NCBI GenBank assembly: GCA_023954375.1
Contig: JAMLIC010000005.1
Coordinates: 124,001 to 188,000 of the forward strand
DNA from: Planctomycetota bacterium
GTDB taxonomy: Bacteria > Planctomycetota > J058
Reading direction: 5' to 3'
Length of the DNA stretch: 64,000 nucleotides
The position numbers and the translations under genes are program-made. The notes beneath the pieces are model-generated. The model was not told where the DNA came from, searched no databases, and was given only the letters and a program-made list of their open reading frames with translations. Below, piece after piece: positions 12,701-19,853 of this stretch. Each line of letters begins with the position of its first letter. Within the stretch, counting starts at the first letter, position 1.

Positions 12701-13476
12701 GCGTTCGCCAGGGCCATCAGGTCGTGGTAGGCCCCGGCGCGGAACGGGCCGTCGAGGTCCACCTCGGCCAGGCGCGCCGCGGCCTCGCGCACCGCGACGA
12801 CCTGACGCTCGAGGCGCACCGTGCGCCGCGCGCCGCCCGACGCGGCCAGGAAGCGCGCGCTCGCCGCGGCCAGGCGCTCGAAGGCCGGGCGCACGCCCTC
12901 GGGCCACAGCGCGTCGAGCGGCTCGTCGGCGGCGGCCGGGGCGCCCGTGAGCGACACGCCCGCCGCGCGCAGCTCGTCGTAGAGCTCGAGCACCCGGCGG
13001 CGGATCGAGGTGGCCCCGTCCTGGTCGCGCCCCCAGCGCACGCGCTCGACGAGCCCGTCGTAGGCCCCCGGCCGCTCGGCGCGGAACAGGCGCTGCGCCT
13101 CGATGAACGCCTGGCGCCGCACGCGCGCCGCCGGCACGTCGGTGAGCACCCCGAAGGCCGGGTCGACGCCCGACTCGATCGCCTTCTCGCGCAGGAGCCG
13201 GGCGCAGAAGCCGTGGATCGTCGAGATCCACGCGCCCTCGACGGACTTGCCGTCCTGCTGCAGGGCGCGGCCGATCCGCTCCGCCATCTCGCTGGCGGCC
13301 TTCTCGGTGAACGTGATCGTCAGGATGCGCTCGGGCGGGAGCCCGTCGCGCACGAGGCCGACGAACCGCTCGACGAGCACGAACGTCTTGCCCGAGCCCG
13401 CCCCGGCGGCGACGCACACGTCGCCGCCGCGGGCGGAGATGGCGCGCTGCTGGGCCTCGGTCGCGGCGGTCGTCAT
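9796..13476 (-). CDS. addA: AddA/RecB-type UvrD-family helicase-nuclease
   Basis: This 1226-residue protein is a superfamily 1 helicase fused to a PD-(D/E)xK nuclease, the type that resects DNA double-strand ends. Walker A is AAGAGSGKTF near residue 25, the Walker B region is VLVDEFQDTS near 370, and the later helicase motif is VHAAKGLEWPLVVVADMG. The C-terminal nuclease shows GTIDLLLREGDRWTVVDHK followed by QLRLYAIAL. A cysteine before it (WRACPRRH) and a terminal CRSCPHRPAC give four cysteines of the kind that hold a 4Fe-4S cluster in AddB and AdnA nucleases. The start at 13476 has a GGAG site. No AddB or RecC partner is adjacent, so it could instead work alone or with a distant subunit. 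Confidence 0.88.
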   Translation of the reverse strand: MTTAATEAQQRAISARGGDVCVAAGAGSGKTFVLVERFVGLVRDGLPPERILTITFTEKAASEMAERIGRALQQDGKSVEGAWISTIHGFCARLLREKAIESGVDPAFGVLTDVPAARVRRQAFIEAQRLFRAERPGAYDGLVERVRWGRDQDGATSIRRRVLELYDELRAAGVSLTGAPAAADEPLDALWPEGVRPAFERLAAASARFLAASGGARRTVRLERQVVAVREAAARLAEVDLDGPFRAGAYHDLMALANAAKGAGALADELAGLREAALAAAGAYAEGPARALGRGLEDLLRRFDARFRALKAAQSALDFSDLEERTKELLEARPDVREEVQRRFQAVLVDEFQDTSRLQQRIVDLVRRPGPAAADDGGFFAVGDVKQSIYAFRHAEVRGLLDLEADVRAQGGEVVALDLSFRTRPEVLGFVDEVFALAWGEPGSEVPHQPLRAGAPFGPPPGGRAVVELVVGKGETLERARALEARAVAARLATLIEGRVLAGTNPLRKDTFGQPLRYRDCAVLLPATTALPAYERALRERGVPYRVASGRGFYGAREVVDAVGLLAVAAAAHDDLALAALLRSPAVGLSDTALQVLAERRRELPARASLADALEQVGEVDPDLEALDGERARRARDLVAWLRAARGRTTVRDLLAGAFERCGLMDGALLRGGDLRGHANLHKLLVVVEDLEREGAVGPAEVAAVLEDLRHSGAREPEANVSSEEEDAVSVLTVHAAKGLEWPLVVVADMGRHARPESEPVLWCERAGILVDLRDPDRPEAAITSGSHLARTAENRARAREESKRLLYVAMTRAQDHLILAGAQGARAAGDWLAWARGPLAPPAQGPVAEDVAAGGVARLGATRGGVTVRLLDVLDDVDGTPIRGPKGPAAGARPVLDAPLERTLARAERPRLPGVTVEAAEAARRLVARADAPGLPDPDLGASVYTVSEVLTWRACPRRHLLEHVVGDREPWSEEATPGDAPFLPETDEVPADVAGTLAHEVVAGLHGVRPLPGKLTQRLAQLLLPRTASRAALERAAARALELRAEFERSELGRRVARADEVEVERPFLVAIPDLGPDPVLLRGTIDLLLREGDRWTVVDHKAAEVTALQVPGRLEQPELQLRLYAIALAAGGRPPAEAQVMFLAPGVASRVDLGPAAMAEARRLLVEFVEARRTLDLPPRPHAGCRSCPHRPACPAGQARMAEVEIPVALAPASGNLWALTGG

Positions 13477-13539
13477 GGGGCTCCGGAACCCGGACCCTAG
13501 ACGATGGGTGCGACAGGTCGCGCCAAGTCCTGGCGCGGC

Positions 13540-15081
13540 TCACCGATAGGCGCGCGCGGCCGGGTCCCAGCGCAGGCCGGCGCCGACGTCGCGCCACCAG
13601 CGGGTCCACGCGGCCGAGGCGGCCGCGCGGGCCGCCTCGTCGGCGAACGGGTCGAAGCCGAAGTCCTGCCCGCCGGTCAGGGGGACGAGGACCTCGAGGG
13701 CGAGCTCCGCCTGCACGAAGGGGACCTCGCCCCCGGTGAGCGCCCGGACGAGCGCCTCGAGCCCGCGCGGGTCGCCGAGGGCGGCGAGCGCGCGGGCGGC
13801 CGGGACGCGGCGCTCGACCTCGTCGCCGGCGGCGTGCTCGGCCAGGCGCTCGACGACGAGCGGGCCGCCGTCGAGCCGCGCGATCGCCGCCAGGGCCGCC
13901 GCGCGGACCTCCGGCTCCTCGTCGAGGACGGCCAGGAGCAGCGGCTCGACGGCGACCGGGCCGAGGCCGGCCAGCACGTCGATCGCCTCGCGGCGCGCCA
14001 ACGGCGAGGGCGCATCGAGGGCGTGCGTGGCCTCCTCGAGGGCCCGGGCCAGCCCCCGCGGCGGGGCGGGGCCGACGTCGACGGGCGCCGGGGTCAGCGG
14101 CCCGGGGCCGTGGTGGTGGTGGTGCCCCGCCGCCGCGACCTCCTGCCGCGCCGGCTGCGCCAGCCACGCCGCCGGCAGGGCCACGAGGGCCGCGGCGCCC
14201 AGGGCCAGGGTCGCCCCGCGCAGGGCCGGCGCCGCCGCCGGGAGGGCCTGGCCCAGGCCTGCGACGCCGAGCAGGGCGAGCTGCGCGGCGGCGATCGTCG
14301 GCGCGACCGGCAGGTCGAGGCCGATCGCCAGGAGGAACCCCGCGAGCGACGATCCGGCGGCGATCGCCAGGGCCAGCCACGTGGCCTCGTCGAGCGTCCT
14401 GCCGAGCACCAGCCCGGCCGCCGGCGGGAGGACGAGGAACGAGAAGACGAGCAGCAGGCCGCCGGCCTTGAGCGACAGGGCCACGGCCACGGCGAGCGTC
14501 ACGAGGAGCAGGCGCTGGTGCCGCCGCTCGGGCGCGCCCATTGCGCGCGCGAACTCGGGGTCGAACGAGACGAGCAGGAACTCGCGCCGCCGCGCCGCGT
14601 GGACCAGGGCGACCGCCGCCAGGCCGACCCACAGCCAGAGCCGCTCGCCCTCGCGCGCCAGGAGGACCTCGCCCGCGAGGATGTCGCGCAGCTCCGAGAG
14701 CCCGCGCGCGCTGCGCCACACGAGGAGGATCGCCAGCGCGGAGGCCGCCGCGTAGGCGATCCCGACGACCGCGTCGGGGGCGACGCGCTTCTGCGACGGC
14801 CGCGCCTGGAGACCGAGGGCGCCCAGCAGGGCCAGCCCCAGGCTGCCGACCGTGGCCCCGTGGCGCGCGGCCAGGTCGGCCAGCGGCCGCGGGGTGGCGG
14901 GGTGGTCGGCGACGAAGAACGCGCCGGCGACCCCGGCGGCGGCGAGCTGGGCCAGGGCCACGCCCGTGAACACGATCCGGCGCAGGACCGTGAACAGGCC
15001 CAGGTAGCTGCAGGCGCAGCCCATGGCGACGGTCGCCGCGTAGCTGCCGAAGAACGTGGCCAGCGCGTCGAGGAGCCCCAT
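13540..15081 (-). CDS. znuB: ABC-3 metal permease (ZnuB-like) fused to a HEAT-like domain
   Basis: The first ~290 residues form a ZnuB/MntB-type membrane permease with about eight hydrophobic helices. They begin GLLDALATFFGSYAATVAMG, and the family pattern SFLVLPPAAGLVLGR is visible. After a His stretch (GHHHHHGPG near residue 325) comes a cytoplasmic-looking region of about 190 residues with alpha-helical repeats of HEAT type (SPLARREAIDVLAGLGPVAV, EVRAAALAAIARLDGG, and others). I chose ATG 15081 because upstream sequence in this frame is Arg/Pro shadow. The gene ends the znuA-znuC-znuB operon. The fusion to HEAT repeats is not usual for the family. The imported metal could be zinc or manganese. 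Confidence 0.85.
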   Translation of the reverse strand: MGLLDALATFFGSYAATVAMGCACSYLGLFTVLRRIVFTGVALAQLAAAGVAGAFFVADHPATPRPLADLAARHGATVGSLGLALLGALGLQARPSQKRVAPDAVVGIAYAAASALAILLVWRSARGLSELRDILAGEVLLAREGERLWLWVGLAAVALVHAARRREFLLVSFDPEFARAMGAPERRHQRLLLVTLAVAVALSLKAGGLLLVFSFLVLPPAAGLVLGRTLDEATWLALAIAAGSSLAGFLLAIGLDLPVAPTIAAAQLALLGVAGLGQALPAAAPALRGATLALGAAALVALPAAWLAQPARQEVAAAGHHHHHGPGPLTPAPVDVGPAPPRGLARALEEATHALDAPSPLARREAIDVLAGLGPVAVEPLLLAVLDEEPEVRAAALAAIARLDGGPLVVERLAEHAAGDEVERRVPAARALAALGDPRGLEALVRALTGGEVPFVQAELALEVLVPLTGGQDFGFDPFADEAARAAASAAWTRWWRDVGAGLRWDPAARAYR

Positions 15082-15083
15082 GG

Positions 15084-16150
15084 TCAGGCGCCCCCGCCGA
15101 CGACGCCGGCCGCCCGGAGGAGCGCGCCCACGCGGGCGGCGGCGCCGGCCGGGAGCGGCAGCGCCTGCGCCTCCGCGCGGCGGCCGGCCCGGCCGCCGAC
15201 GAGCCGCAGGCGGCCGTCGGGCGGCAGGTCGTCGCTCAGGACCCAGAAGCGCAGCCCCGGGCCGGCGTCGGCGGGCGCGGGCCACAGGAGCCGCCCGCCG
15301 GCCTCGAGCCGGGGCTCGCCCGCCGCGGACGCATCCGGCAGGTGGAGCTCGACCAGGGCGCCGCGCGGCAGGTCGAGGCGCGCCAGGTCGAGGGCGTCGT
15401 CGTGGACCTCGAGCTCGCGCGGCGCGCCGGGCTCCGCGCGCAGGGCCGCGACCTCACGCGCGAGCGCGTCGCGCGCCCCGGCCGCCTCATCGCGCTCGGC
15501 GCGCTCGGCGTCGAGCGCGGCGCGCGCGGCGGCGAGCGCGGCCTCGAGCGCGTCGCGCGCCCCGGCCGCCGCGTCGCGCTCGGCGCGCGCGGCGGCGAGG
15601 CCGGCCTCGAGCGCCGTCACGCGCCCGCGCGCGCGGTCGAGCTCGGCCCGGTCGGCGAGGGCCCCGGCGAGCTCGGCCTCGAGGCCCGTCAGGCGCGCCT
15701 GCGCGCCGGCGAGTCGGCCTCGACCGCGGCCAGGCGCGCGCGCCGCGTCGAGGTCGCGCTCGAGCCCGGCCGCGCGGCGGGCCGCCTCGTCGGCGAGCTC
15801 GCGCGAGACGTCGCGCTCGTCGCGGAGGGTGCTGCGCCGCGAGCGCATCGGCGGCCAGGCGCCGCGCGGCCTCGACGTGGCGCTCGCTGCGCCGCAGCGC
15901 CTCCTCGAGCGCCTCGCGGCGCGCGTCGAGCGCCGCGGCGCGCGCCCCGAGCGCGCGCCGGTCGTCCTCGAGCAGGTCGACCCGCGCGCGCGCCTCGGCC
16001 AGCGCCCCGCGGACGACGGCGAGCTCGGCCCCGCGCTCGGAGAGCTCCCGCATGGCCCGGGCCGCCGTCGCCCCCTCGACCCGCGCCGCGTCCTCGCGCT
16101 GCCGGAGCTGCTCGCGCAGGGCCCCCGCCTCCGCGTGCCGCGCGGCGCTC
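15084..16150 (-). pseudogene. Coiled-coil region continuing ZnuC, broken by frameshifts
   Basis: This stretch codes for a long Ala/Glu/Arg coiled coil and a ~95-residue C-terminal beta-rich domain, but in more than one frame. The ATPase frame ends in a membrane segment (LAWRLAAACLAGMTVAGLMA). Near 16140 the coil continues one frame over (EQLRQREDAARVEG, then the open frame beginning at 16053). Near 15832 it shifts again to the frame that ends at 15084 (TLRDERDVSRELADEAARR). A third local disturbance lies at 15713-15750. Removing single bases restores a continuous coiled coil. It is either a decayed or mis-sequenced membrane-anchored extension of ZnuC, or a separate broken gene between znuC and znuB. 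Confidence 0.6.
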
Positions 16151-17104
16151 GCCGCGCGCGGCCATGAGGCCGGCCACCGTCATGCCGGCCAGGCAGGCGG
16201 CCGCCAGGCGCCACGCCAGGTCGGCGAGGCCGAGCGCGCCGGCGGCCGGGACGGCCTCGGCCGCGGCCCCGGACGCGGCCGGGGGCGCCGCGGGCCCCGG
16301 AGCGCCCCCGGCCGGAGCGGGCGAGGCGTCGTCGATCTCCGCCGCCGCCTCGGCGGCGCCCTCGCGCCCCGGCGCGACGACCGCGTGGCCGGCCAGGCGC
16401 CCGACGACGACCGGCAGCCCGTCGTAGAGCGGCGCGAGCTGCTCGGCGGTGAGCATGCGCTCGAGGTCGCCGGCGACGACGCGCCCGCCGCGCACGAAGG
16501 CGATCCGCCGCGCGTAGCGGGCGACGACGTGCAGCATGTGGCTGACCATCACCACCGTGCGCCCCTGGTCGTGGAGCGCGCGCACGAGCTCCATGACCTC
16601 GTGCTCGCCGCGCAGGTCGAGGTCGTTGGTCGGCTCGTCGAGGACGAGCACGTCGGGCGCCGAGACGAGCGCCCGCGCGACCAGCACGCGCTGCTTCTGC
16701 CCGCCGCTCAGGTCGCGGAAGGCGGCGTCGCGGCGCGCCTCCATGCCGCACGCGGCGAGGGCGCGCCGCACGGCCTCGTCGGCGTGGGCGCGGCCGCGCG
16801 CGCGCTGCTCGGCGAGGAGGCCCATGGCCACGACCTCGGCCGCCGTGAAGGGGAAGATCGGGTCGAGGGCGCCGCGCTGCGGCGAGTAGCCCAGGCGCCC
16901 GCGCGCCTCGCAGCGCCCGGCGAGCGGCGGGATGATCCCCAGGATCGTGCGCAGGGCGGTCGTCTTGCCCGCGCCGTTGGGGCCGACGATGGCGAGGAAG
17001 TCGCCGCGGCGCACCTCGAGGTCGACGTCCTCGAGGATCACGCGGTCGCGGTAGCCCAGGCGCGCCCCGGCGAGGGCGACCAGCGGCGGCGCGGCCGCGC
17101 TCAC
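15689..17104 (-). CDS. znuC: Metal ABC transporter ATP-binding protein (ZnuC-like), open frame
   Basis: The N-terminal ~245 residues are a complete ABC ATPase of the zinc/manganese uptake family: Walker A VGPNGAGKTT, signature LSGGQKQRVLVARAL, Walker B VLVLDEPTNDLD, and the H-loop VVMVSHMLH. It starts at GTG 17104, which overlaps the znuA stop as GTGA. There is no stop after the ATPase. The frame runs through an Ala/Pro linker into a transmembrane segment near residue 305. Beyond about 16140 the reading frame is off the coding frame, so the last part of the open frame down to 15689 is probably not native protein. It powers import through the ZnuB-like permease. Confidence 0.85.
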   Translation of the reverse strand: MSAAAPPLVALAGARLGYRDRVILEDVDLEVRRGDFLAIVGPNGAGKTTALRTILGIIPPLAGRCEARGRLGYSPQRGALDPIFPFTAAEVVAMGLLAEQRARGRAHADEAVRRALAACGMEARRDAAFRDLSGGQKQRVLVARALVSAPDVLVLDEPTNDLDLRGEHEVMELVRALHDQGRTVVMVSHMLHVVARYARRIAFVRGGRVVAGDLERMLTAEQLAPLYDGLPVVVGRLAGHAVVAPGREGAAEAAAEIDDASPAPAGGAPGPAAPPAASGAAAEAVPAAGALGLADLAWRLAAACLAGMTVAGLMAARGERRAARGGGGPARAAPAARGRGAGRGGDGGPGHAGALRARGRARRRPRGAGRGARAGRPARGRPARARGARRGARRAPRGARGGAAAQRAPRRGRAAPGRRCARGAAPSATSATSRASSPTRRPAARPGSSATSTRRARLAAVEADSPARRRA

Positions 17105-18150
17105 GACCCGGCGCGCCGCCGCGCGTCGGCGAGCGCGCGGAAGATCGCGTCGAAGAGGCCGAACACGTCGGCCTCCGGCCCGACCTCGGCCGGCTGCGTG
17201 GGCAGGACCACGGCCACGCCGCCGATCCGCTCGGCGACGCCCTGCGCGCGCGACGCCGGCTCGTAGGGGGCGCACACGACGACCTTGACGCCCTCGCGCG
17301 CGGCGAGCGCCTGCAGGCGGTCGAGGTGGGCGGGCGAGGGCGGGATCCCGGGCTTCTCCTCGACGGTGCCGACGACGCGCAGGCCGAACGGGAGCTCCAG
17401 GTAGGTCCAGGTGCGGTGGTAGGTGAGGAGCGGCAGGTCGCCCAGCTCGAGCGCCGCCTTCAGCCAGCCGCCCGCGAGGTCGGTGAGGGGCCGGTCGCGG
17501 TACTTGCGGTCGGCGAGGAACGCCCGCAGCCGCCCGGCGCGGTGCAGGCGCGTGAGCTGCCCGGCGCCGAGGACCTTCACCAGCTCCGGGCCGAAGCAGG
17601 CGTCGTCGAGGCGCGCCTCGAAGGCGCGCCGGCGCTGCTCGAGGGCCGCCGCGGCGCCGGGGCGCAGGCGGGCCAGGGCGCGCTCGACGTTGCTCGCGAC
17701 GACCTTGAGGTTGGTCGGGTCGAGCCACACGTGCGGGTTGCCCGACGCGTGGACGTGCCCGCCCCCGGCCAGCTCCTCGGCCGTCGGCAGCTCGCGCGGC
17801 TCGATGCCGTCGGTCGCGAACAGGTGCCCCGGCTGGCCCGGCTGGACGCGCGCGTTGCCGCTGCCCTCGCGCGCGCGCGGGGTCCAGAGCTCGAGCTGCA
17901 CGCCGTTCTCGACCAGCAGGTCGGCCTGCCGCAGGGCGAGCAGGTGGGCGGGGGTGGGGTCGATCGCGTGCGGGTCCTCGCCGGGGCGCGCGAGGACCTC
18001 GACGGCCACCAGGGGGCCGCCGACCTTCCGCACGACGTCGGCGAGGTAGTCGAGGGTCACGACGACGCGCAGGGGCGGCTCGTCGGCCCGGACCGAGGCG
18101 GCGGACAGGGCAACGAGGGCGAGGACGGCGAGGGCGGCGAGGGTGCGCAC
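17101..18150 (-). CDS. znuA: Metal ABC transporter substrate-binding protein (ZnuA-like)
   Basis: This is the periplasmic metal receptor of the uptake system, 349 residues including a signal peptide (about 1-22, RTLAALAVLALVALSAASVRA). Candidate metal ligands are the His in EDPHAIDPTPAH, the His in GNPHVWLDPTN, the His in LLTYHRTWTYLELPFG and an acidic residue in APYEPASRAQG. It lacks the long His-rich loop of classical ZnuA, and the two upstream His-rich proteins may supply that role. I use GTG 18150 (GAGG site), eight nt after the lipoprotein stop. The stop overlaps the znuC start. Zinc is the most likely ligand, with manganese possible. Confidence 0.88.
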   Translation of the reverse strand: MRTLAALAVLALVALSAASVRADEPPLRVVVTLDYLADVVRKVGGPLVAVEVLARPGEDPHAIDPTPAHLLALRQADLLVENGVQLELWTPRAREGSGNARVQPGQPGHLFATDGIEPRELPTAEELAGGGHVHASGNPHVWLDPTNLKVVASNVERALARLRPGAAAALEQRRRAFEARLDDACFGPELVKVLGAGQLTRLHRAGRLRAFLADRKYRDRPLTDLAGGWLKAALELGDLPLLTYHRTWTYLELPFGLRVVGTVEEKPGIPPSPAHLDRLQALAAREGVKVVVCAPYEPASRAQGVAERIGGVAVVLPTQPAEVGPEADVFGLFDAIFRALADARRRAGS

Positions 18151-18158
18151 GGCGGGCC

Positions 18159-18398
18159 TCAGTGCTTGTGCCCGGGGCCGTGGTCGTGCTCGCAGCACTC
18201 GTCGGGGACGTGGTCCCCCGCGCCGATCGTGCGCCGGGGCGCCTCCCCGGCCTCCGCGTCCGCCTCCGCCCGGAGGCGGGCCGCCTCGTCGTCGGGCGGG
18301 GGCGCGTCGCTCCGCGCCGGCGCGGGGCCGGCGCAGCCGCCCAGGAGCAGGGCGGCTCCGAAGCCCAGGACCCCGGGGACTCGACGCGAGACGACCAC
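18159..18398 (-). CDS. Small His-rich lipoprotein
   Basis: This 79-residue protein has a lipoprotein signal (hydrophobic helix to LLLGGC, with Cys near 22). A charged, Ala-rich middle follows, and the tail CCEHDHGPGHKH ends with two Cys and five His in the last 12 residues. It sits directly in front of znuA in the same operon. A periplasmic metal scavenger that hands ions to ZnuA is a reasonable inference, but no named family is recognised. Confidence 0.75.
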   Translation of the reverse strand: MVVSRRVPGVLGFGAALLLGGCAGPAPARSDAPPPDDEAARLRAEADAEAGEAPRRTIGAGDHVPDECCEHDHGPGHKH

Positions 18399-18473
18399 GG
18401 CACCTCCGACCGGGGGAGCCTCCGGACGAGGTCCCCCGGGCCGGGTGTGCCGCTCGAGGTGCCGGAGTTCCCG

Positions 18474-18830
18474 TCAGGCCCGCGTGAGCTTCCCGTGGTC
18501 GTCGCAGTGCTGGCCGCCGTGCGGGTGGTGCAGGTGGCCGTCGACGAGGTAGTCGGTGTGGTCGCCGTGGGGCACGGCCTCGTGGCCGCAGCTCGGGCCG
18601 TGCGTGTGCGACGCGTCGTGCTTGCCGCAGGCGTGCTGCGGGGTGCAGTCGGCCGGGTTGCCCTGGCCCACGTCGACCTGGCACTCGTCGACGTGCCCCT
18701 CGTGCGGGCGGTGCATGTGCCCGTCGTGCAGGTAATCGGTGTGGTCGCCGTGCTTCACGGCCACGTGGCCGCAGTCCTGGCCGTGCTTGTGCTCGTGCTG
18801 GTCGTGGACGTGGTGCCCGTGGTGGCTCAT
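18474..18830 (-). CDS. His-rich metal-binding protein with duplicated repeat
   Basis: The 118-residue protein has no signal peptide and is about one quarter histidine. It contains two copies of one unit: CGHVAVKHGDHTDYLHDGHM (from residue 20) and CGHEAVPHGDHTDYLVDGHL (from about residue 81). Each is followed by a His/Pro segment. Similar single-unit proteins occur widely beside zinc transport genes, as I recall. It overlaps the smtB-like gene by ATGA and precedes the lipoprotein and znuA. Intracellular zinc buffering or sensing is likely. Confidence 0.8.
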   Translation of the reverse strand: MSHHGHHVHDQHEHKHGQDCGHVAVKHGDHTDYLHDGHMHRPHEGHVDECQVDVGQGNPADCTPQHACGKHDASHTHGPSCGHEAVPHGDHTDYLVDGHLHHPHGGQHCDDHGKLTRA

Positions 18831-19264
18831 CGCTTCCTCCTCTTGCTGCTGCGGCCCTCTGGCCGCGGATCGTCGCTCCCGCGGCCGGTGGGCCGCGGGT
18901 CTTCGTGGATGTGGTCGGCGTGCTCGAGGACCCCGCGGACGAGGTCCGCCACGTGGTCGTCGGCCAGGCCGTAGTGGATGTGCTTGCCGTCGCGGCGCCG
19001 GCGGACCATGCCCTCGGTCCGCAACACGCGCAGGCGCTGCGAGACCGTCGACATGGCGTCCCCCGACGCCTCCGCCAGCTCGGACACGCAGCGCTCGCCG
19101 GCGGACAGCATGGCCAGGAGCGCCAGCCGCGCCGGGTCACCGGCGGCGCGGAAGATCGCCGCCGCGCGCTCGACGATGGCCGGGTCGGGGAGGCGCACCG
19201 CGGCGCGCGCGTGGGCGCACGCCGCCGCCTCGTCCTCCTCGTCCTCTCCCGGCATGACTTGCAC
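18827..19264 (-). CDS. ArsR/SmtB-family metal-sensing repressor
   Basis: This is a winged-helix repressor of the SmtB/CzrA/ZiaR group. The DNA-recognition region is GERCVSELAE..MSTVSQRLRVLR followed by the wing RRRRDGKHIHY. The alpha-5 zinc site is complete: Asp102, His104, His115 and His118, with exactly the spacing of SmtB Asp104/His106/His117/Glu120. An N-terminal Cys16/His18 and Cys59 could form the second (alpha-3N type) site. GTG 19264 has an AGGTGA site; ATG at 19255 is an alternative. It heads the znu-like operon, and its promoter carries an inverted repeat. Regulation of an importer by this class is unusual. Confidence 0.9.
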   Translation of the reverse strand: MQVMPGEDEEDEAAACAHARAAVRLPDPAIVERAAAIFRAAGDPARLALLAMLSAGERCVSELAEASGDAMSTVSQRLRVLRTEGMVRRRRDGKHIHYGLADDHVADLVRGVLEHADHIHEDPRPTGRGSDDPRPEGRSSKRRKR

Positions 19265-19287
19265 GCTCGCTCACCTGCTGGATCGTT

Positions 19288-19309
19288 CACTTGAATGACT
19301 GTTGAAGTG
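19288..19309. promoter_or_regulatory. Candidate SmtB-type operator
   Basis: A 22-bp imperfect inverted repeat has arms CACTTGAA and TTGAAGTG (one mismatch) around a 6-nt centre. Read on the minus strand its core is TCAACAGTCATTCA. That resembles the smt operator core TGAACAGTTATTCA as I remember it. It overlaps the -10 box of the smtB-like promoter, so binding would block transcription of the metal operon. Confidence 0.6.
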
Positions 19310-19334
19310 TATCAAGCTCCGGTCGGGAGCGCAA
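19306..19334 (-). promoter_or_regulatory. Promoter of the smtB-znuACB operon
   Basis: The minus strand shows TTGCGC (19329-19334), a 17-nt spacer and TACACT (19306-19311). Transcription would start near 19299, inside the inverted repeat. The geometry is that of an autorepressed promoter. Confidence 0.6.
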
Positions 19335-19354
19335 GCAGCACCCGGCCACGCGGG

Positions 19355-19383
19355 TTGGCCTGCAACTGAGAACGTGTTATCAC
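19355..19383 (+). promoter_or_regulatory. Candidate promoter of the merC-like gene
   Basis: TTGGCC (19355-19360) is followed by a 17-nt spacer and TATCAC (19378-19383). It faces away from the smtB promoter and starts transcription just before GTG 19393. The operator lies upstream of this promoter rather than across it. Confidence 0.4.
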
Positions 19384-19392
19384 TTCGCGCCC

Positions 19393-19806
19393 GTGAGACG
19401 TCCCCGCGTGCCTGGCTCGCTCGACCTCGTCGGCGCCCTCCTCTCGGGGGCCTGCGCCGTGCACTGCGCCGCGACCCCGCTCCTCCTCACGGCCGCGGCG
19501 AGCTACCACGACGAGGAGTCGCCGCTCGAGCTCGGCCTGCAGGTGGCGGCCGTGACCCTGGCCGGCGGGGCGGCCGCCTTCGGCTACCTCGACCACCGGC
19601 GGCGGGGGCCGCTGCTCCTCGTGCTCGCCGGCGCCGCGGCGATCGCCCTCGCGCACCGGCTCGGCGCCTGGACGCCGTGGGTCCTCGGCCTCGGCGGGCT
19701 GTGCCTCGCGGGGGCGCACCTGCTGAACCGTCGCCTCTCGCGCGCCTGCTGCGGCGAGGACGAGATCACGCACGAGCACGCCGCGGCCGACCCGCCGGTC
19801 GCCTGA
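19393..19806 (+). CDS. MerC-domain membrane protein
   Basis: The 137-residue protein has four hydrophobic helices (about 12-30, 47-65, 72-92 and 96-113). In the first helix it carries the MerC-type metal motif GACAVHCAATPLL. Two more Cys follow near the C-terminus (RACCGED). MerC-like proteins are inner-membrane metal transport or binding proteins, and related genes often lie in zinc regulons. It is transcribed divergently from the SmtB-led operon, sharing a 128-bp control region. GTG 19393 gives the longest frame; GTG 19408 is an alternative. Confidence 0.78.
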   Translation: MRRPRVPGSLDLVGALLSGACAVHCAATPLLLTAAASYHDEESPLELGLQVAAVTLAGGAAAFGYLDHRRRGPLLLVLAGAAAIALAHRLGAWTPWVLGLGGLCLAGAHLLNRRLSRACCGEDEITHEHAAADPPVA

Positions 19807-19853
19807 CGAGGCGCGCTGGCGCGGCCCGCCGGCGCCGGCCACGGTGACGTGCG

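Noticed and set aside
10453..13500. 1015-codon plus-strand frame opposite the helicase gene
   Set aside because: Antisense shadow; low-complexity Arg/Leu/Glu translation, while the minus strand has all helicase motifs.
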